NCBI GenBank assembly: GCA_958295495.1
Contig: OY282352.1
Span: 3,350,548-3,414,547 of the forward strand
DNA from: an uncultured Latescibacterota bacterium
GTDB taxonomy: Bacteria; Latescibacterota; UBA2968; UBA8231
Direction of reading: 5' to 3'
DNA: 64,000 nucleotides
The position numbers were made by a program, and so were the translations under genes. Below, one piece after another: positions 24,316 through 33,665 of the stretch. Positions within the stretch are counted from its first letter, which is position 1, and every line of letters starts with the position of its first letter. The notes below the pieces were generated by a model, which had not been told where the DNA came from, searched no databases, and was given only the letters and a program-made list of their open reading frames with translations.

Positions 24316-26079
24316 TCAATAGACTATTGGGACAAGTTTTGTCTTACTCTCGGATCCTGAATCTGCATCAATTTCCACTCGCACCAAATAGATTCCGGGC
24401 AGCACTTTGGCACCGCTCCCGTCTGTTCCATCCCAAGCCCTTTGGTATCTCTTACTGGGATCTAACCCTGAATAGATCGCCTTTACACGCCTTCCAGAAA
24501 GATCGTATATATCCACCGAAACTAAAGCACCCCCTGTCAGATTGACGATGTCGTAGGTCACCAAGACTTCATCATTGAGGCCATCGCCGTTGGGAGTAAA
24601 AGGGACGGGAGTCACTTTCATGGAATGAATGAGGTCTTTGCCCACCGAGATCTCGACCGAAAGGTCATCCCCCTGCGCCTCAAAATCAGAGGCTGCATCT
24701 CCCTCGGTGACTACTTGGGGCAGATTGTCCGGTTTTTGGCTATCGGAGACTTTGCCGGCAAAAAAAGTGTTGTACTGCAAAGCCACGTTCTCAAAGACCA
24801 CTCGCAAGGTGCGGTTCCCCACAATCCGGGGGAAGCTAATTTGGACCCCGTCTTCTGTATCCATCTTTTCCCATTCGACATCGGTCCCGTCTATTTGCAC
24901 GGAGCTCACTACGGCTACCGGTGCCATAGTCTTTAGTTCGAGACGGTTAAATCCTCGGCTGTTGACGGTTCTCACGGCATAGGTAAAGGGGGTATTCTGC
25001 CCGATCAGAGCGTTTTGGGGCCATATCTCGCCCACCACCGAGTCAGCTAGGGCAGGAGACACCTCAAAGGCGATGGAATCAACTGTCGCCGCCGCTAGGA
25101 TATCGCTGGTCTTGAGGAGTAAACGGAACTGAAAAAAGCGACGCGGGCCTGGTGATTCAATCGCCGTGTGGACGCCGGCAGGATAGGGGGAGGACCAAGC
25201 ACTCCAAGACAGCGAGTCGCTGGGGTCCGGTGTGTTGCCGCTCCGAGTCGATAGGATAGCATCTGTTTTCGTTGGTTCGCCGATGCTACTCCTAGCCCAT
25301 GTTATGTCGCCAAAGATAGCGGGCTGTTCTCGATCAAATACTCTTGAGGTATATGATGCCGTAGAGGCGAAACCTGCACCAAAGACTTGAAATTCGTCAA
25401 TCTCCCATTCCCCGCGTACCAGTTGTTTCACCTCTATGAAACGAACAAACTGTAGGGGGACGTCTAGGTCAACGGTCGGCTTGAGGTTGCGTTCCTCGGC
25501 CTTAAAAACCTTGAAATCCGGCGTCCCGGCTAGGGTTTTCTGCTCCTCGCTGCCGTCGTTCAGCAGCAGTTCATAGCCTTTTAGAAAAAACTCTTCAAAT
25601 CCCTTGCGCGGGAAAAATTTGATCCGATTGACCCCGAAGCGCTCGCCCAAATCTATCCTGAAGATAACGCCTGTCGGGGAACCGCCCTTTACTTCAAAGG
25701 CCTTGGTCGTATCGCCGCTGACCATGTGTGCCAATTGTTCACTCAAAAGGCTCTGGGATATTTCGAGCACTATTCTCGCGTTGGGCGATGTTACGGCCCC
25801 TCCTCTTTCAAATATTTTTAGGACGATGTTGTCTTCGGGGCCTGTTTGAGCCGGCTGAATTTGGCCGGGATTGGCGTCAAAATCGATAACCGATATCTCG
25901 GAATAATGGCCATCCCACGCTAGGGAACCTGAACCGCCTCCAATGACGATCGTCTCCCCATAGCCTTGGGTCGGTACAAGTCCCTGCAATAGACAAGACA
26001 ACGCTAATAGCGCGGTCCTGACTAACGGTGGTTTGTTAAACCTGTTCCTCGCGGATCGTAGAAGATCAATAGGAGACAT
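24316..26079 (-). CDS. Secreted discoidin-like protein with FlgD-like C-terminal tail (paralogue 3)
   Basis: 587 residues. A signal peptide lies near residues 15-42 ('ALLALSCLLQGLVPTQGYGE'). One F5/8-type-C-like domain is indicated by 'VIFRIDLGERFGVNRIKFF', a middle Ig-like region contains 'FTYAVRTVNSRGFNRL', and the C-terminal domain shows 'PFTPNGDGLNDEVLVTY', 'IYDLSGRRVK' and 'WDGTDGSGAKVLPGIYLV'. This FlgD/gliding-type tail is used for surface sorting in FCB bacteria. The gene overlaps the end of the preceding paralogue by 14 bp, so the three paralogues form one operon. Confidence 0.82.
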   Translation of the reverse strand: MSPIDLLRSARNRFNKPPLVRTALLALSCLLQGLVPTQGYGETIVIGGGSGSLAWDGHYSEISVIDFDANPGQIQPAQTGPEDNIVLKIFERGGAVTSPNARIVLEISQSLLSEQLAHMVSGDTTKAFEVKGGSPTGVIFRIDLGERFGVNRIKFFPRKGFEEFFLKGYELLLNDGSEEQKTLAGTPDFKVFKAEERNLKPTVDLDVPLQFVRFIEVKQLVRGEWEIDEFQVFGAGFASTASYTSRVFDREQPAIFGDITWARSSIGEPTKTDAILSTRSGNTPDPSDSLSWSAWSSPYPAGVHTAIESPGPRRFFQFRLLLKTSDILAAATVDSIAFEVSPALADSVVGEIWPQNALIGQNTPFTYAVRTVNSRGFNRLELKTMAPVAVVSSVQIDGTDVEWEKMDTEDGVQISFPRIVGNRTLRVVFENVALQYNTFFAGKVSDSQKPDNLPQVVTEGDAASDFEAQGDDLSVEISVGKDLIHSMKVTPVPFTPNGDGLNDEVLVTYDIVNLTGGALVSVDIYDLSGRRVKAIYSGLDPSKRYQRAWDGTDGSGAKVLPGIYLVRVEIDADSGSESKTKLVPIVY

Positions 26080-28741
26080 GTACTAAGAGGTAGTCCGAGG
26101 TATTTCTACTCGATTTTGAATCGACCTTAATGTCGATCCTCAGCACATATATGCCAGGGGCCACCAAAGCCCCGGATTTATCGACTCCGGTCCAGACCAC
26201 GGAATGCCGTCCCGTGGTTATGTGCTCATCGCGCAGTTGGTGAACGAGACGCCCACCTAGATCGTATATTTTCACTTGTAACGGCGTTGATGCCTTCACC
26301 CGCATGAGTGAAAAACTCACAGTTATATCATCGTTGATGCCGTCGCCGTTGGGGGTGAAGATTTTATTTTTAATTTCGATATCCCCCAGTACAGCACCTC
26401 TGTTAAGGGCCAGAATCACGGTTTTTTCGCTATCCGTGGTCTCGTTCGCATCGCCCGGATCCACTCTTTGCCACGAATTGGGAATGGCCGAATGGCCGAT
26501 AGAGCCATTGAAGAATGTGGTAAAATCGAACGTGGTCGCCGCAAACTGAAGCTCGATCAACGCGGCCCCGCCGGTCGTCTTTATGGGAGTGGGCAGACGC
26601 ACCCAAAGCGAATCGGAATCACCGACTACGACCTCAAAACCCTCGCTTTGGGCGGTATAAGTTTGAGTCGGCTGCCCTGTGAGGCTCAGATGGGCTTGCT
26701 TGAATTTCATCTCGACGCCGGAGGGAGCTGCAATGAGAATCTCGTCAAATCCCTCGTTAGCCGCCTCGAAGGTCGTGCGGATGAAATAGGAAAACGATTG
26801 CTCAGCGCCAATCGCTTCGAGTTGGGCGGGCAGGACCTCGCCAACAATCGTTTTGGCGACTGGCGTTACAAAATTGAGTTTCACCCAACGCAGTGTAGCC
26901 GCCACGAGAGGATTTTCCGTGAGAAAGGTCGCTCGGATGGCGACGAATTTACGCGGACTAGGCGAGGTGATTTTGTCTCCCGAATTGAAATAGCGTTGAC
27001 TCCAACTGCTCCAATCGCTGCCCGGGTTGGTCTGGGTAACGACGGGTCCAACAGAGGCATCCCCAAAGAATTTTTTATCTGTAGCGTGCGCTTCCGCTGC
27101 TTCTTCTTCGGTGCCCGGAAACAACTCACCGTTCTTTTTATAGTAGAGCGTAGTCGTTTTGACCGTATTGCCGGTTCGGGTCTGAAGAATAATATCCGTA
27201 CCCGGCGGTACATCCGCATCCCATTCTATAGACGCCAAATTTTGGGGAGTGGCCCCCAATTCTATGAACGCCGAAGGCCCGTCAAAGACCGATTCGATCC
27301 GGGCCTCGGGCATGTACCCCTCACCAAAAAACTGAATCTCTGACAAGCCGTGGCGTCCGGCCCTTACATGGAGCTTATAGGTGAAAGAAAAATGCTCGAC
27401 TTTGGTGAGTGGGAACTTAAAATCGTGGTACGACTCGTTCCCATTGATATTGTCGAGCGATCCCACGGTTTTCCAGGCCAGACTCCCACCGGCATTGGTG
27501 GAGCCATCTGATACTTCAATGCGGTAGGCACGGAAAGGCCCGGGGGGTCTACTGCTGGCATGGAGTACGCGGATATTGTCCAAGAAGAAGGCCCCTCCCA
27601 GATCCACCACTAAGGCGCGCTCGACATCGGGCGGCTCCGAAGGCAGCATCCTGTCGGGATTGTACCCTCCTTGAGCGGGCCAGTACAACGCCTTTTCTAC
27701 ACTATATATTACTCCATCTACCACCACACCCTCAGCTCCGTTGTTTTCCCAACTCGTCACCTTGCCACCCCGCTCCAGTACGCCAATGCCGATATTGTCG
27801 CCGATGGACCAGACTTCCACTTCCGCCAATCGAGGCAACTCGCGGCGGTGGTAAACGACAGGGCCTTGACTGTCCTCGCCGGCCAAAGCCTCCCAATCCT
27901 CGCGTCCCTCTAACAATCGCAGCCGGCCCGAGGTTTCTCGGCGGAAGTATTCTATGTCGCCCTGCTGGTCGGGGTCGAGACCTTCATAAACGGACTGGGA
28001 AACTTGTCTTGCCTTGCCAAAATCGCTGTCCGTGACGCCGACCGAGACGAATCTGATCACATCGCCGGTAAAATCCCCGCGCACCTGTGTCCATTTGGTG
28101 GGCAACTGGCTGGTCAAATCGACTTCAAAGACCCGTTCATTCTTGATGGGCTTGTTCGTTGAGAAGCGTTTCCTGTACACCAGCGGGCCGATGATCGTCT
28201 CCCCCTGAGAGGTGAGAACCTTGAATTGGAGAAAGGGGTCTCCCAAATCCTCCCCGACAAACTTGAGGACGATCTTATTGGCCGATACGGCCCGCCCTAA
28301 ATCGATTTGCACCCACCAATCCCTAATAGGGGCGGAAGTGTCCGGCTCCCAGTAGGTGTCCATCCTGCCGTCCATGAGGTTTTCTGCGCTCAAGCGATTG
28401 GAGCCAGCATCCCATATCCCGCCGCCGAACTCGGAGGCATTCAGAACCGCGTTAATGCCGGGGACTACCTGTTCAGCACCCTCTATTTCGAGCTTGGTGC
28501 TCTTGCGTATAAAGGCCGGTTTCACGCCTTCCTCAGTGATCTGGATGGTCTCTGCCACCGACTGCCAGCGAGCCCAGTGATCGTTGGACTCGATGATAGC
28601 TGCGCCGTCTTGGATAGAAAAGCCCTCTTGCCCCCAAGCCACTTCGCCTAGGATCATCCTACCTAAGAGACAGGCCAAGCTAGTGCTAACCAGCTTGAGT
28701 GTTCTCTGCCATGCCATTGGATCTCCCACGTATTTACTCAC
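26066..28741 (-). CDS. Secreted discoidin-like protein with FlgD-like C-terminal tail (paralogue 2, largest)
   Basis: 891 residues. It has a signal peptide (about 10-38), then two F5/8-type-C-like domains. The first has 'ENLMDGRMDTYWEPDTSAP' and 'WWVQIDLGRAVSANKIVL'; the second has 'RALVVDLGGAFFLDNIRVL'. A region 'FSYFIRTTFEAANEGFDEIL' is shared with the other two, and the tail has 'FTPNGDGINDDITVSF', 'IYDLGGRLVHQL' and 'WTGVDKSGALVAPGIYVL'. Discoidin domains bind carbohydrates or lipids, so a glycan-binding surface protein is likely. The extra domain makes it 250-300 residues longer than its paralogues. It sits 18 bp downstream of paralogue 1. Confidence 0.85.
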   Translation of the reverse strand: MSKYVGDPMAWQRTLKLVSTSLACLLGRMILGEVAWGQEGFSIQDGAAIIESNDHWARWQSVAETIQITEEGVKPAFIRKSTKLEIEGAEQVVPGINAVLNASEFGGGIWDAGSNRLSAENLMDGRMDTYWEPDTSAPIRDWWVQIDLGRAVSANKIVLKFVGEDLGDPFLQFKVLTSQGETIIGPLVYRKRFSTNKPIKNERVFEVDLTSQLPTKWTQVRGDFTGDVIRFVSVGVTDSDFGKARQVSQSVYEGLDPDQQGDIEYFRRETSGRLRLLEGREDWEALAGEDSQGPVVYHRRELPRLAEVEVWSIGDNIGIGVLERGGKVTSWENNGAEGVVVDGVIYSVEKALYWPAQGGYNPDRMLPSEPPDVERALVVDLGGAFFLDNIRVLHASSRPPGPFRAYRIEVSDGSTNAGGSLAWKTVGSLDNINGNESYHDFKFPLTKVEHFSFTYKLHVRAGRHGLSEIQFFGEGYMPEARIESVFDGPSAFIELGATPQNLASIEWDADVPPGTDIILQTRTGNTVKTTTLYYKKNGELFPGTEEEAAEAHATDKKFFGDASVGPVVTQTNPGSDWSSWSQRYFNSGDKITSPSPRKFVAIRATFLTENPLVAATLRWVKLNFVTPVAKTIVGEVLPAQLEAIGAEQSFSYFIRTTFEAANEGFDEILIAAPSGVEMKFKQAHLSLTGQPTQTYTAQSEGFEVVVGDSDSLWVRLPTPIKTTGGAALIELQFAATTFDFTTFFNGSIGHSAIPNSWQRVDPGDANETTDSEKTVILALNRGAVLGDIEIKNKIFTPNGDGINDDITVSFSLMRVKASTPLQVKIYDLGGRLVHQLRDEHITTGRHSVVWTGVDKSGALVAPGIYVLRIDIKVDSKSSRNTSDYLLVHVSY

Positions 28742-28759
28742 CTAGGGGGCGACTAACAA

Positions 28760-30703
28760 TCAATAGGCCACGGCGATAACACCGCTCTTGATACCCTCTT
28801 CCGATTGGATATCTACCGCTATTCGATACACGTATAGTCCCGGGGGGACCAGCCGGTTGGAGCGGTCTGTCCCATCCCAAGGGTGGGAATACTCTCCGAT
28901 GGAAATGTCCCCGGCGTATATTTGCTTAACTAGCCGGCCGGACAAGGCGAAAATTTCCACGGAGACTGGAACCTGAGATGTCACCCGCAAGAGCTTATAG
29001 GAAATATGCGCCACGTCATTGATGGCATCGCCGTTGGGCGTAAAGGGATTGGGCTCAATTTGCGGTGCAGAGACCAGTGAACTAATCAGCGGTGCTTTCA
29101 CCGAAATTCCGTCGCTCTCAATCTCGTCGGCAGCGTTGCCCGGGTTGATGCGCTGGCGTACCTCGTTTGGCTCGGCTCTGTTGAACACCTTACCAGTAAA
29201 CAGCGTACCTACTTCCCGCAGTACCGGTGCGTTGAACACCACCTCGATCAGAGCCCCGCTGTCGGCCGGTTCCAGCTTGCGCGGAAAGTCGATCTCAAAG
29301 CCCAAGCCATCCGCCGTTTTCGTCCAGAAAAAATTGTCGTAATTGATCGCGTCTATGCGCAGCGAATCGACCGAAACCACCCCCGAGGGCGTGGAAATTT
29401 CCACGCCGTCAAAACCCCTGTCGCTGGCCCGGATGGTTGGTCGAATAAAATAGGTGAAGTGCGTCACCTCCCCTACTTGGGTCTCCACTGGGAAAATTTC
29501 CCCTACCAAGCCGCGCACAGCCGGCGGCACGGAGGCCTTGAACTCGACATAATCGATCTTGCCTCCATCCTCGACAGTAGAAGAAAAGTCCACTTTGAGT
29601 TGTAAAAATTGGCGAGGACTAGGAGAAACGATGCTGGTCCCCGAGCTTTCAAACAGATAGGGACTGGACCAGAAACTCCAGTTTTCCGTATCGGGGCTCA
29701 CTCTATCCCGGGGTTCTACCGGCTTGAGAACGTCGAGCAGCTTGCTGTACCGGCGCTTGTATTCGCTCAGGGTCAAATCGCCACCGCCATCGCGAAATTG
29801 CACGCTGTCTCGCTGCTCGGGTCGCAGTTGCCAAAAAACATCGGGATGTGGGTCTGTTCCCGTCCGAGTGCGGATCTCGACCCGGGCGTCGGGATCCTGT
29901 CGGCCCGACCAGCGGATCTCGCCCCAACTGGCCAGATCGTCCAATGCGATTATTTCGGATTCATAGGAGGCTTGGCCCAAGAAACCACCTCCGTAGAGTT
30001 CAAAAGCGGCAAGCCCTATCTCCTTGGGTGTTTCGCGAAAAATCAGCAATTGGACCGTTTGGGTCGATATGGGAGGATCTAGAATCACGCTGACTTCGGG
30101 TTCGGTGTTTTCCTTTACTTCTGCTATGGGGGGGAAATAGGGAACGTTTTGAGCGATGTTGACTAGTCTATTGTCGAAGGCACCAATGGATAGCCGCTCC
30201 AAAAAGTGCTCTGGTTTTTCCGCCAGAGGGCGAAATCTCACCTCTCGGATGAGAAATCGACCGCCTAAATCAAAAGTCACTTGTTCAGTGCCAATATGGC
30301 TCACCTGGAAACTCTCCGGAGCTATAGCTGGCCAGGTAAGGGCCGTAGTCGGATCTGCATCGATCATCGCCTGTCCGATCAGTTTATTTTGATTGGCAAA
30401 CAGCTTTACTCGCACCCAGCCGTCTCGGCTCAAGAGGGTTGCGGCGATGTCCTCGTCCTCATCAAAGTAGTTGGGTTGTAGTGAACCCGCCTGCAAAGAG
30501 TCCAACTCGAGGGCATCCTGCAGTTGGGAGGCTGTCCAGTCAATTTCCCTGAAATCGATGCCGAGGCTTTCAAGGCTGTCCTTTTCTGCTGTTGAAAAGG
30601 GCATGCCAATCCTATAGATAATCACGCTAGAGGCATTGGGGGGCCAGAAGCCGATACCCAGCAAAGCGAGTAGGAGCAAGCCTATTGACTTAGGTGGGAC
30701 CAT
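28760..30703 (-). CDS. Secreted discoidin-like protein with FlgD-like C-terminal tail (paralogue 1)
   Basis: 647 residues with a short signal peptide (about 1-25, 'GLLLLALLGIGFWPPNAS'). A discoidin-like segment has 'VTFDLGGRFLIREVRFRP'. The shared middle region shows 'FTYFIRPTIRASDRGFDGV', and the tail has 'EPNPFTPNGDAINDVAH', 'IFALSGRLVKQIY' and 'WDGTDRSNRLVPPGLYVY'. It opens the three-paralogue operon, 24 bp beyond the strong terminator of the CBM9-like gene. The order paralogue 1-2-3, barrel, parvulin on one strand with short gaps suggests a surface complex made together. Confidence 0.82.
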   Translation of the reverse strand: MVPPKSIGLLLLALLGIGFWPPNASSVIIYRIGMPFSTAEKDSLESLGIDFREIDWTASQLQDALELDSLQAGSLQPNYFDEDEDIAATLLSRDGWVRVKLFANQNKLIGQAMIDADPTTALTWPAIAPESFQVSHIGTEQVTFDLGGRFLIREVRFRPLAEKPEHFLERLSIGAFDNRLVNIAQNVPYFPPIAEVKENTEPEVSVILDPPISTQTVQLLIFRETPKEIGLAAFELYGGGFLGQASYESEIIALDDLASWGEIRWSGRQDPDARVEIRTRTGTDPHPDVFWQLRPEQRDSVQFRDGGGDLTLSEYKRRYSKLLDVLKPVEPRDRVSPDTENWSFWSSPYLFESSGTSIVSPSPRQFLQLKVDFSSTVEDGGKIDYVEFKASVPPAVRGLVGEIFPVETQVGEVTHFTYFIRPTIRASDRGFDGVEISTPSGVVSVDSLRIDAINYDNFFWTKTADGLGFEIDFPRKLEPADSGALIEVVFNAPVLREVGTLFTGKVFNRAEPNEVRQRINPGNAADEIESDGISVKAPLISSLVSAPQIEPNPFTPNGDAINDVAHISYKLLRVTSQVPVSVEIFALSGRLVKQIYAGDISIGEYSHPWDGTDRSNRLVPPGLYVYRIAVDIQSEEGIKSGVIAVAY

Positions 30704-30726
30704 GCCAATCCTTTGGCAAAATTATT

Positions 30727-30756
30727 AAAAAAGGGGGCGAAGATGACCTCGCCCCC
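30727..30756 (-). terminator. Rho-independent terminator of the CBM9-like gene
   Basis: An 8-bp perfect stem, GGGGGCGA (30733-30740) with TCGCCCCC (30749-30756), closes an 8-base loop. Read on the minus strand it is followed by six U residues (A-run at 30727-30732). It lies 33 bp after the stop of 30789-31715 and before the discoidin operon. This suggests that the CBM9-like gene is transcribed separately, and perhaps strongly, with the operon downstream reached by read-through or from its own promoter. Confidence 0.88.
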
Positions 30757-30788
30757 TGAACTGCTCATTTTTCTCTTACTTGTTCTAC

Positions 30789-31715
30789 TTAGCGGGAGAA
30801 ACTCGCCTTGATAGCTCCCCAGCTATCCGACTCGACAGCGCTACTCACGTCTTCGCCCGCTACCCAGATGCTCTCATCATAGGGAAGCAGGACGTAGTCA
30901 ACCATAGCGGTAGCTTTGAAGTAGAGCTCCGTATCGCCGCTGTTGGTCCAATAGCCGTTATAGTTGCCTTCAGCACCGTCGTCGTCGTCCTGAACGGCAA
31001 AGCCGATCCCCATGATTTCGCCCGCTGCCATAGTGTGGACGATCACGTCTTCGTCATCTATGCCCGAAGAGCTGGTAGGCAAATCGTCGAAGGGAGTGAA
31101 CCACATCTCCATGAACAGGGTTCCGGCCCCGCCGTTGATATCGCCTTCAAAACTCCATTTGGCGCCAGAATAAGGCTCGACTCCAGCCCACGGGGCTCCA
31201 CCCCAGAGCCACATGTGATTTTCTTGATGTAGCTGGTAGCGGTAATTCTGGGACAAAGCCCCTTCCCACCTCTCCGGGTCCAAATCCGCCGATTGTACAT
31301 TTTGGAAAATGGCGTCGCCGCTGTGGTCAAAGTCCAAGGTAACTTCGACGGTATCGAAATTGTTCTCGATGGTCCCGTAAAAGAGGTCGTCGAACCGTTC
31401 CTCCATGAAATACAAAATGTTGGTCACTGGACTCCAGCCGAAAATGATGCGCTCAGCTAGGTTGGAAGGGTCGGGGTCCCCTTGGGTGCCGGTGACGGTC
31501 TCGATCAGATCCTCATGGGTCACCCAGAAGATTGAGGGTACGTTGTCCCATTCGCTTATGTCGCCGTCCATCTGGACATCTCTTACGCCATCGACGCCAA
31601 TAGGCACCTGAACAGCGGCCCAGTTTCTGTCTGCCCGTAGGTGAGCCGAACTGGAAGCGACGGTAAAAAGGACAAGACTCAATGCCAAGAAGCTACAACT
31701 CATTACTCTGCTCAT
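30789..31715 (-). CDS. Secreted protein with CBM9-like carbohydrate-binding domain
   Basis: 308 residues from the ATG at 31713-31715, chosen for AAAGGA upstream and for the signal peptide that follows (SCSFLALSLVLFTVASSSAH); the longer frame has no signal. The mature start 'GVRDVQMDGDISEWDNVPSIFW' is the classic opening of CBM9-like sugar-binding domains, followed by 'VEVTLDFDHSGDAIF' and aromatic patches ('HMWLWGGAPWAGVEPYSGAKW'). No catalytic domain is visible. It probably binds glycans at or outside the cell surface. A strong terminator ends it, which hints at high expression. Confidence 0.75.
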   Translation of the reverse strand: MSRVMSCSFLALSLVLFTVASSSAHLRADRNWAAVQVPIGVDGVRDVQMDGDISEWDNVPSIFWVTHEDLIETVTGTQGDPDPSNLAERIIFGWSPVTNILYFMEERFDDLFYGTIENNFDTVEVTLDFDHSGDAIFQNVQSADLDPERWEGALSQNYRYQLHQENHMWLWGGAPWAGVEPYSGAKWSFEGDINGGAGTLFMEMWFTPFDDLPTSSSGIDDEDVIVHTMAAGEIMGIGFAVQDDDDGAEGNYNGYWTNSGDTELYFKATAMVDYVLLPYDESIWVAGEDVSSAVESDSWGAIKASFSR

Positions 31716-31943
31716 CACCGAAATCCTTTCTTGGTGAGAAAACTGCTTTTTGAGTGGTTGGTACTTAAGGGGTTTTCCATCTCCTCCTTTCAAATAATTT
31801 TTCAGTGGCATGGCGAGCGAAGCTACGGAATAAACAGTGAACACACAATTTTTGCAGGAAAATCGCAGTTATGATAAAGAGAAAGTACCAGAAGAGCAAG
31901 CTAATTGCTGACTTTTGGCCCCCGGCGTTGATCGTTTATGGTT

Positions 31944-33650
31944 TTATTTAGGCGTAGCGTCCCCCGAGTTGCCCTTTCCGTCTAGGTTGACAATGCCCTC
32001 GCCCTCTTGAAGCACCACGAGCCTATTGGCAGCGAGATTTTCAAACCGTTCTTCTAGGCCACTTGGCCAGCGCACTACCAACGAGTCGATGGACTCTGTC
32101 TGCCCCAAGCCGAAATGGGCCCTCAAGTCATTGTGCGAAAGATAGCTAGCGCCACTCCGGATTTCGGCACTTTGCGCGACCTCTCCACAGCGGACCTCAA
32201 TCCTAGCCCCTATACCGTCCCTGTTGCTTTCAGTTCCTATAGTTTTGACCATCAACCAGTTGTTCTCATTGCCACCGTCGTTGTGCAACAAAGTGGGGCG
32301 ATCGTTTATATTTAGCACAAATATGTCCAAATCCCCATCATCGTCGTAATCCCCAAAGGAAGCCCCTCTGCTCACTTTTTTAATCCCCAAGCCCTCCCCC
32401 GATAGCTGCGATACCTCGACGAAGGTGCCATCGCCCAAATTTTCAAAGAGTTGATTGGTCTGGGCATAGCTAGTGCCTAGATTGGCCCTGTCCAGTTGTG
32501 GAAAGAGGTGGCCATTGGCCACGAAAATATCTCTATCGCCGTCGTTGTCATAGTCGAAAAACTCAGTGCCCCAAGCCAAAAACTGGAAACTTTCTTTGCC
32601 CACGCCAGCGTCAAAGCTGAGATCGGAAAAGAATGCGCCGTGGTCGTTGTGGTAAAGCGTATTGGTCTGCTCCCAGAAGTTGGTGACTAATATGTCTTGG
32701 TACAGGTCATTGTCGTAATCCCCATAGGCAATGCCCATACAGCCTTGAGCCTCGCCGCTTTCGCCATAGGCAGCGCCGATCATCCAGCCGACATCGGCAA
32801 AGGTGCCATCGCCTTGGTTTTGATAGAGGAAGTTGGGCCCAGTGTCGTTGGCCACATAGATGTCCACATCGCCGTCCCGGTCGTAATCGCCGCCAATCAC
32901 GCCCATACCGTAGAGCTTATCTTGGTCCACCACCCGCGCCTCCACGGTCACATCGGCAAAAGTCCCGTCGCCTTGGTTGCGATACAGGCTATCCCCACTC
33001 CCCTTCATGCCGCGGGGTCCGAAGTGAACCCTTAAGCCTTTCCACATATAGGACTTATTGGGAGTGGTCTGCAGAAAGTGCTTGAAATCGACGTAGTTGG
33101 CTACGTACAAATCTAGATAGCCGTCGCCGTCGTAATCGAGGAAGGCGCATCCTGTGCTGAACCGCTCGTCTCCTACTTGGGCGTACTCGGTTACATCGGC
33201 AAAAGTCCCGTCGCCTCGATTATCGTACAGTACGTTCCTGCCGTAGTTGGTTATATAAATGTCCAAGTCGCCATCGTTGTCGTAATCGCCGACGGCGCAT
33301 CCCATCCCCCAGCCAGCGTCGCCCAAGTTCGCTTCGTCGGTAGCATCGACGAATTTACCGCGCTCGTTTCTATAAAAGGTATTGCGCGGATGCTCTTGGT
33401 CTGGAAAGCCAACCACTTTCGACCCGTTCAAGATGTACAAATCCAAATCACCGTCCTGGTCGTAGTCGAAAAAAGCCGATCCTCCCATCATGCTATCGAC
33501 CAAGTACGTCTGCTCGCTATCCCCAGAGACGTTCTGCGCCACAATCCCTACTTCCTCCGCTACATCCACGAACTGGACTCGCCTCTCTACTTCCCGTCCT
33601 TCGACAGCTAAAAGCCGGGAGGAAATAAGGATTAGAAAAAAGAAGTGCAT
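31944..33650 (-). CDS. CRTAC1/ASPIC-UnbV family secreted protein
   Basis: 568 residues with a short signal peptide (about 1-16). About seven FG-GAP/VCBS repeats bear loops such as 'DYDQDGDLDLYILN', 'DYDNDGDLDIYITN' and 'DYDGDGYLDLYVAN', giving a calcium-binding propeller. The C-terminal ASPIC/UnbV domain has 'NRDGIGARIEVRCGE' and 'HFGLGQTESIDSLVVRWPSG'. It has the same domain order as the protein at 18161-19852 and is probably a paralogue. The TPR gene lies 15 bp upstream on the same strand, so they are likely co-transcribed. Confidence 0.9.
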   Translation of the reverse strand: MHFFFLILISSRLLAVEGREVERRVQFVDVAEEVGIVAQNVSGDSEQTYLVDSMMGGSAFFDYDQDGDLDLYILNGSKVVGFPDQEHPRNTFYRNERGKFVDATDEANLGDAGWGMGCAVGDYDNDGDLDIYITNYGRNVLYDNRGDGTFADVTEYAQVGDERFSTGCAFLDYDGDGYLDLYVANYVDFKHFLQTTPNKSYMWKGLRVHFGPRGMKGSGDSLYRNQGDGTFADVTVEARVVDQDKLYGMGVIGGDYDRDGDVDIYVANDTGPNFLYQNQGDGTFADVGWMIGAAYGESGEAQGCMGIAYGDYDNDLYQDILVTNFWEQTNTLYHNDHGAFFSDLSFDAGVGKESFQFLAWGTEFFDYDNDGDRDIFVANGHLFPQLDRANLGTSYAQTNQLFENLGDGTFVEVSQLSGEGLGIKKVSRGASFGDYDDDGDLDIFVLNINDRPTLLHNDGGNENNWLMVKTIGTESNRDGIGARIEVRCGEVAQSAEIRSGASYLSHNDLRAHFGLGQTESIDSLVVRWPSGLEERFENLAANRLVVLQEGEGIVNLDGKGNSGDATPK

Positions 33651-33665
33651 ATAAACCAGCGGCCC

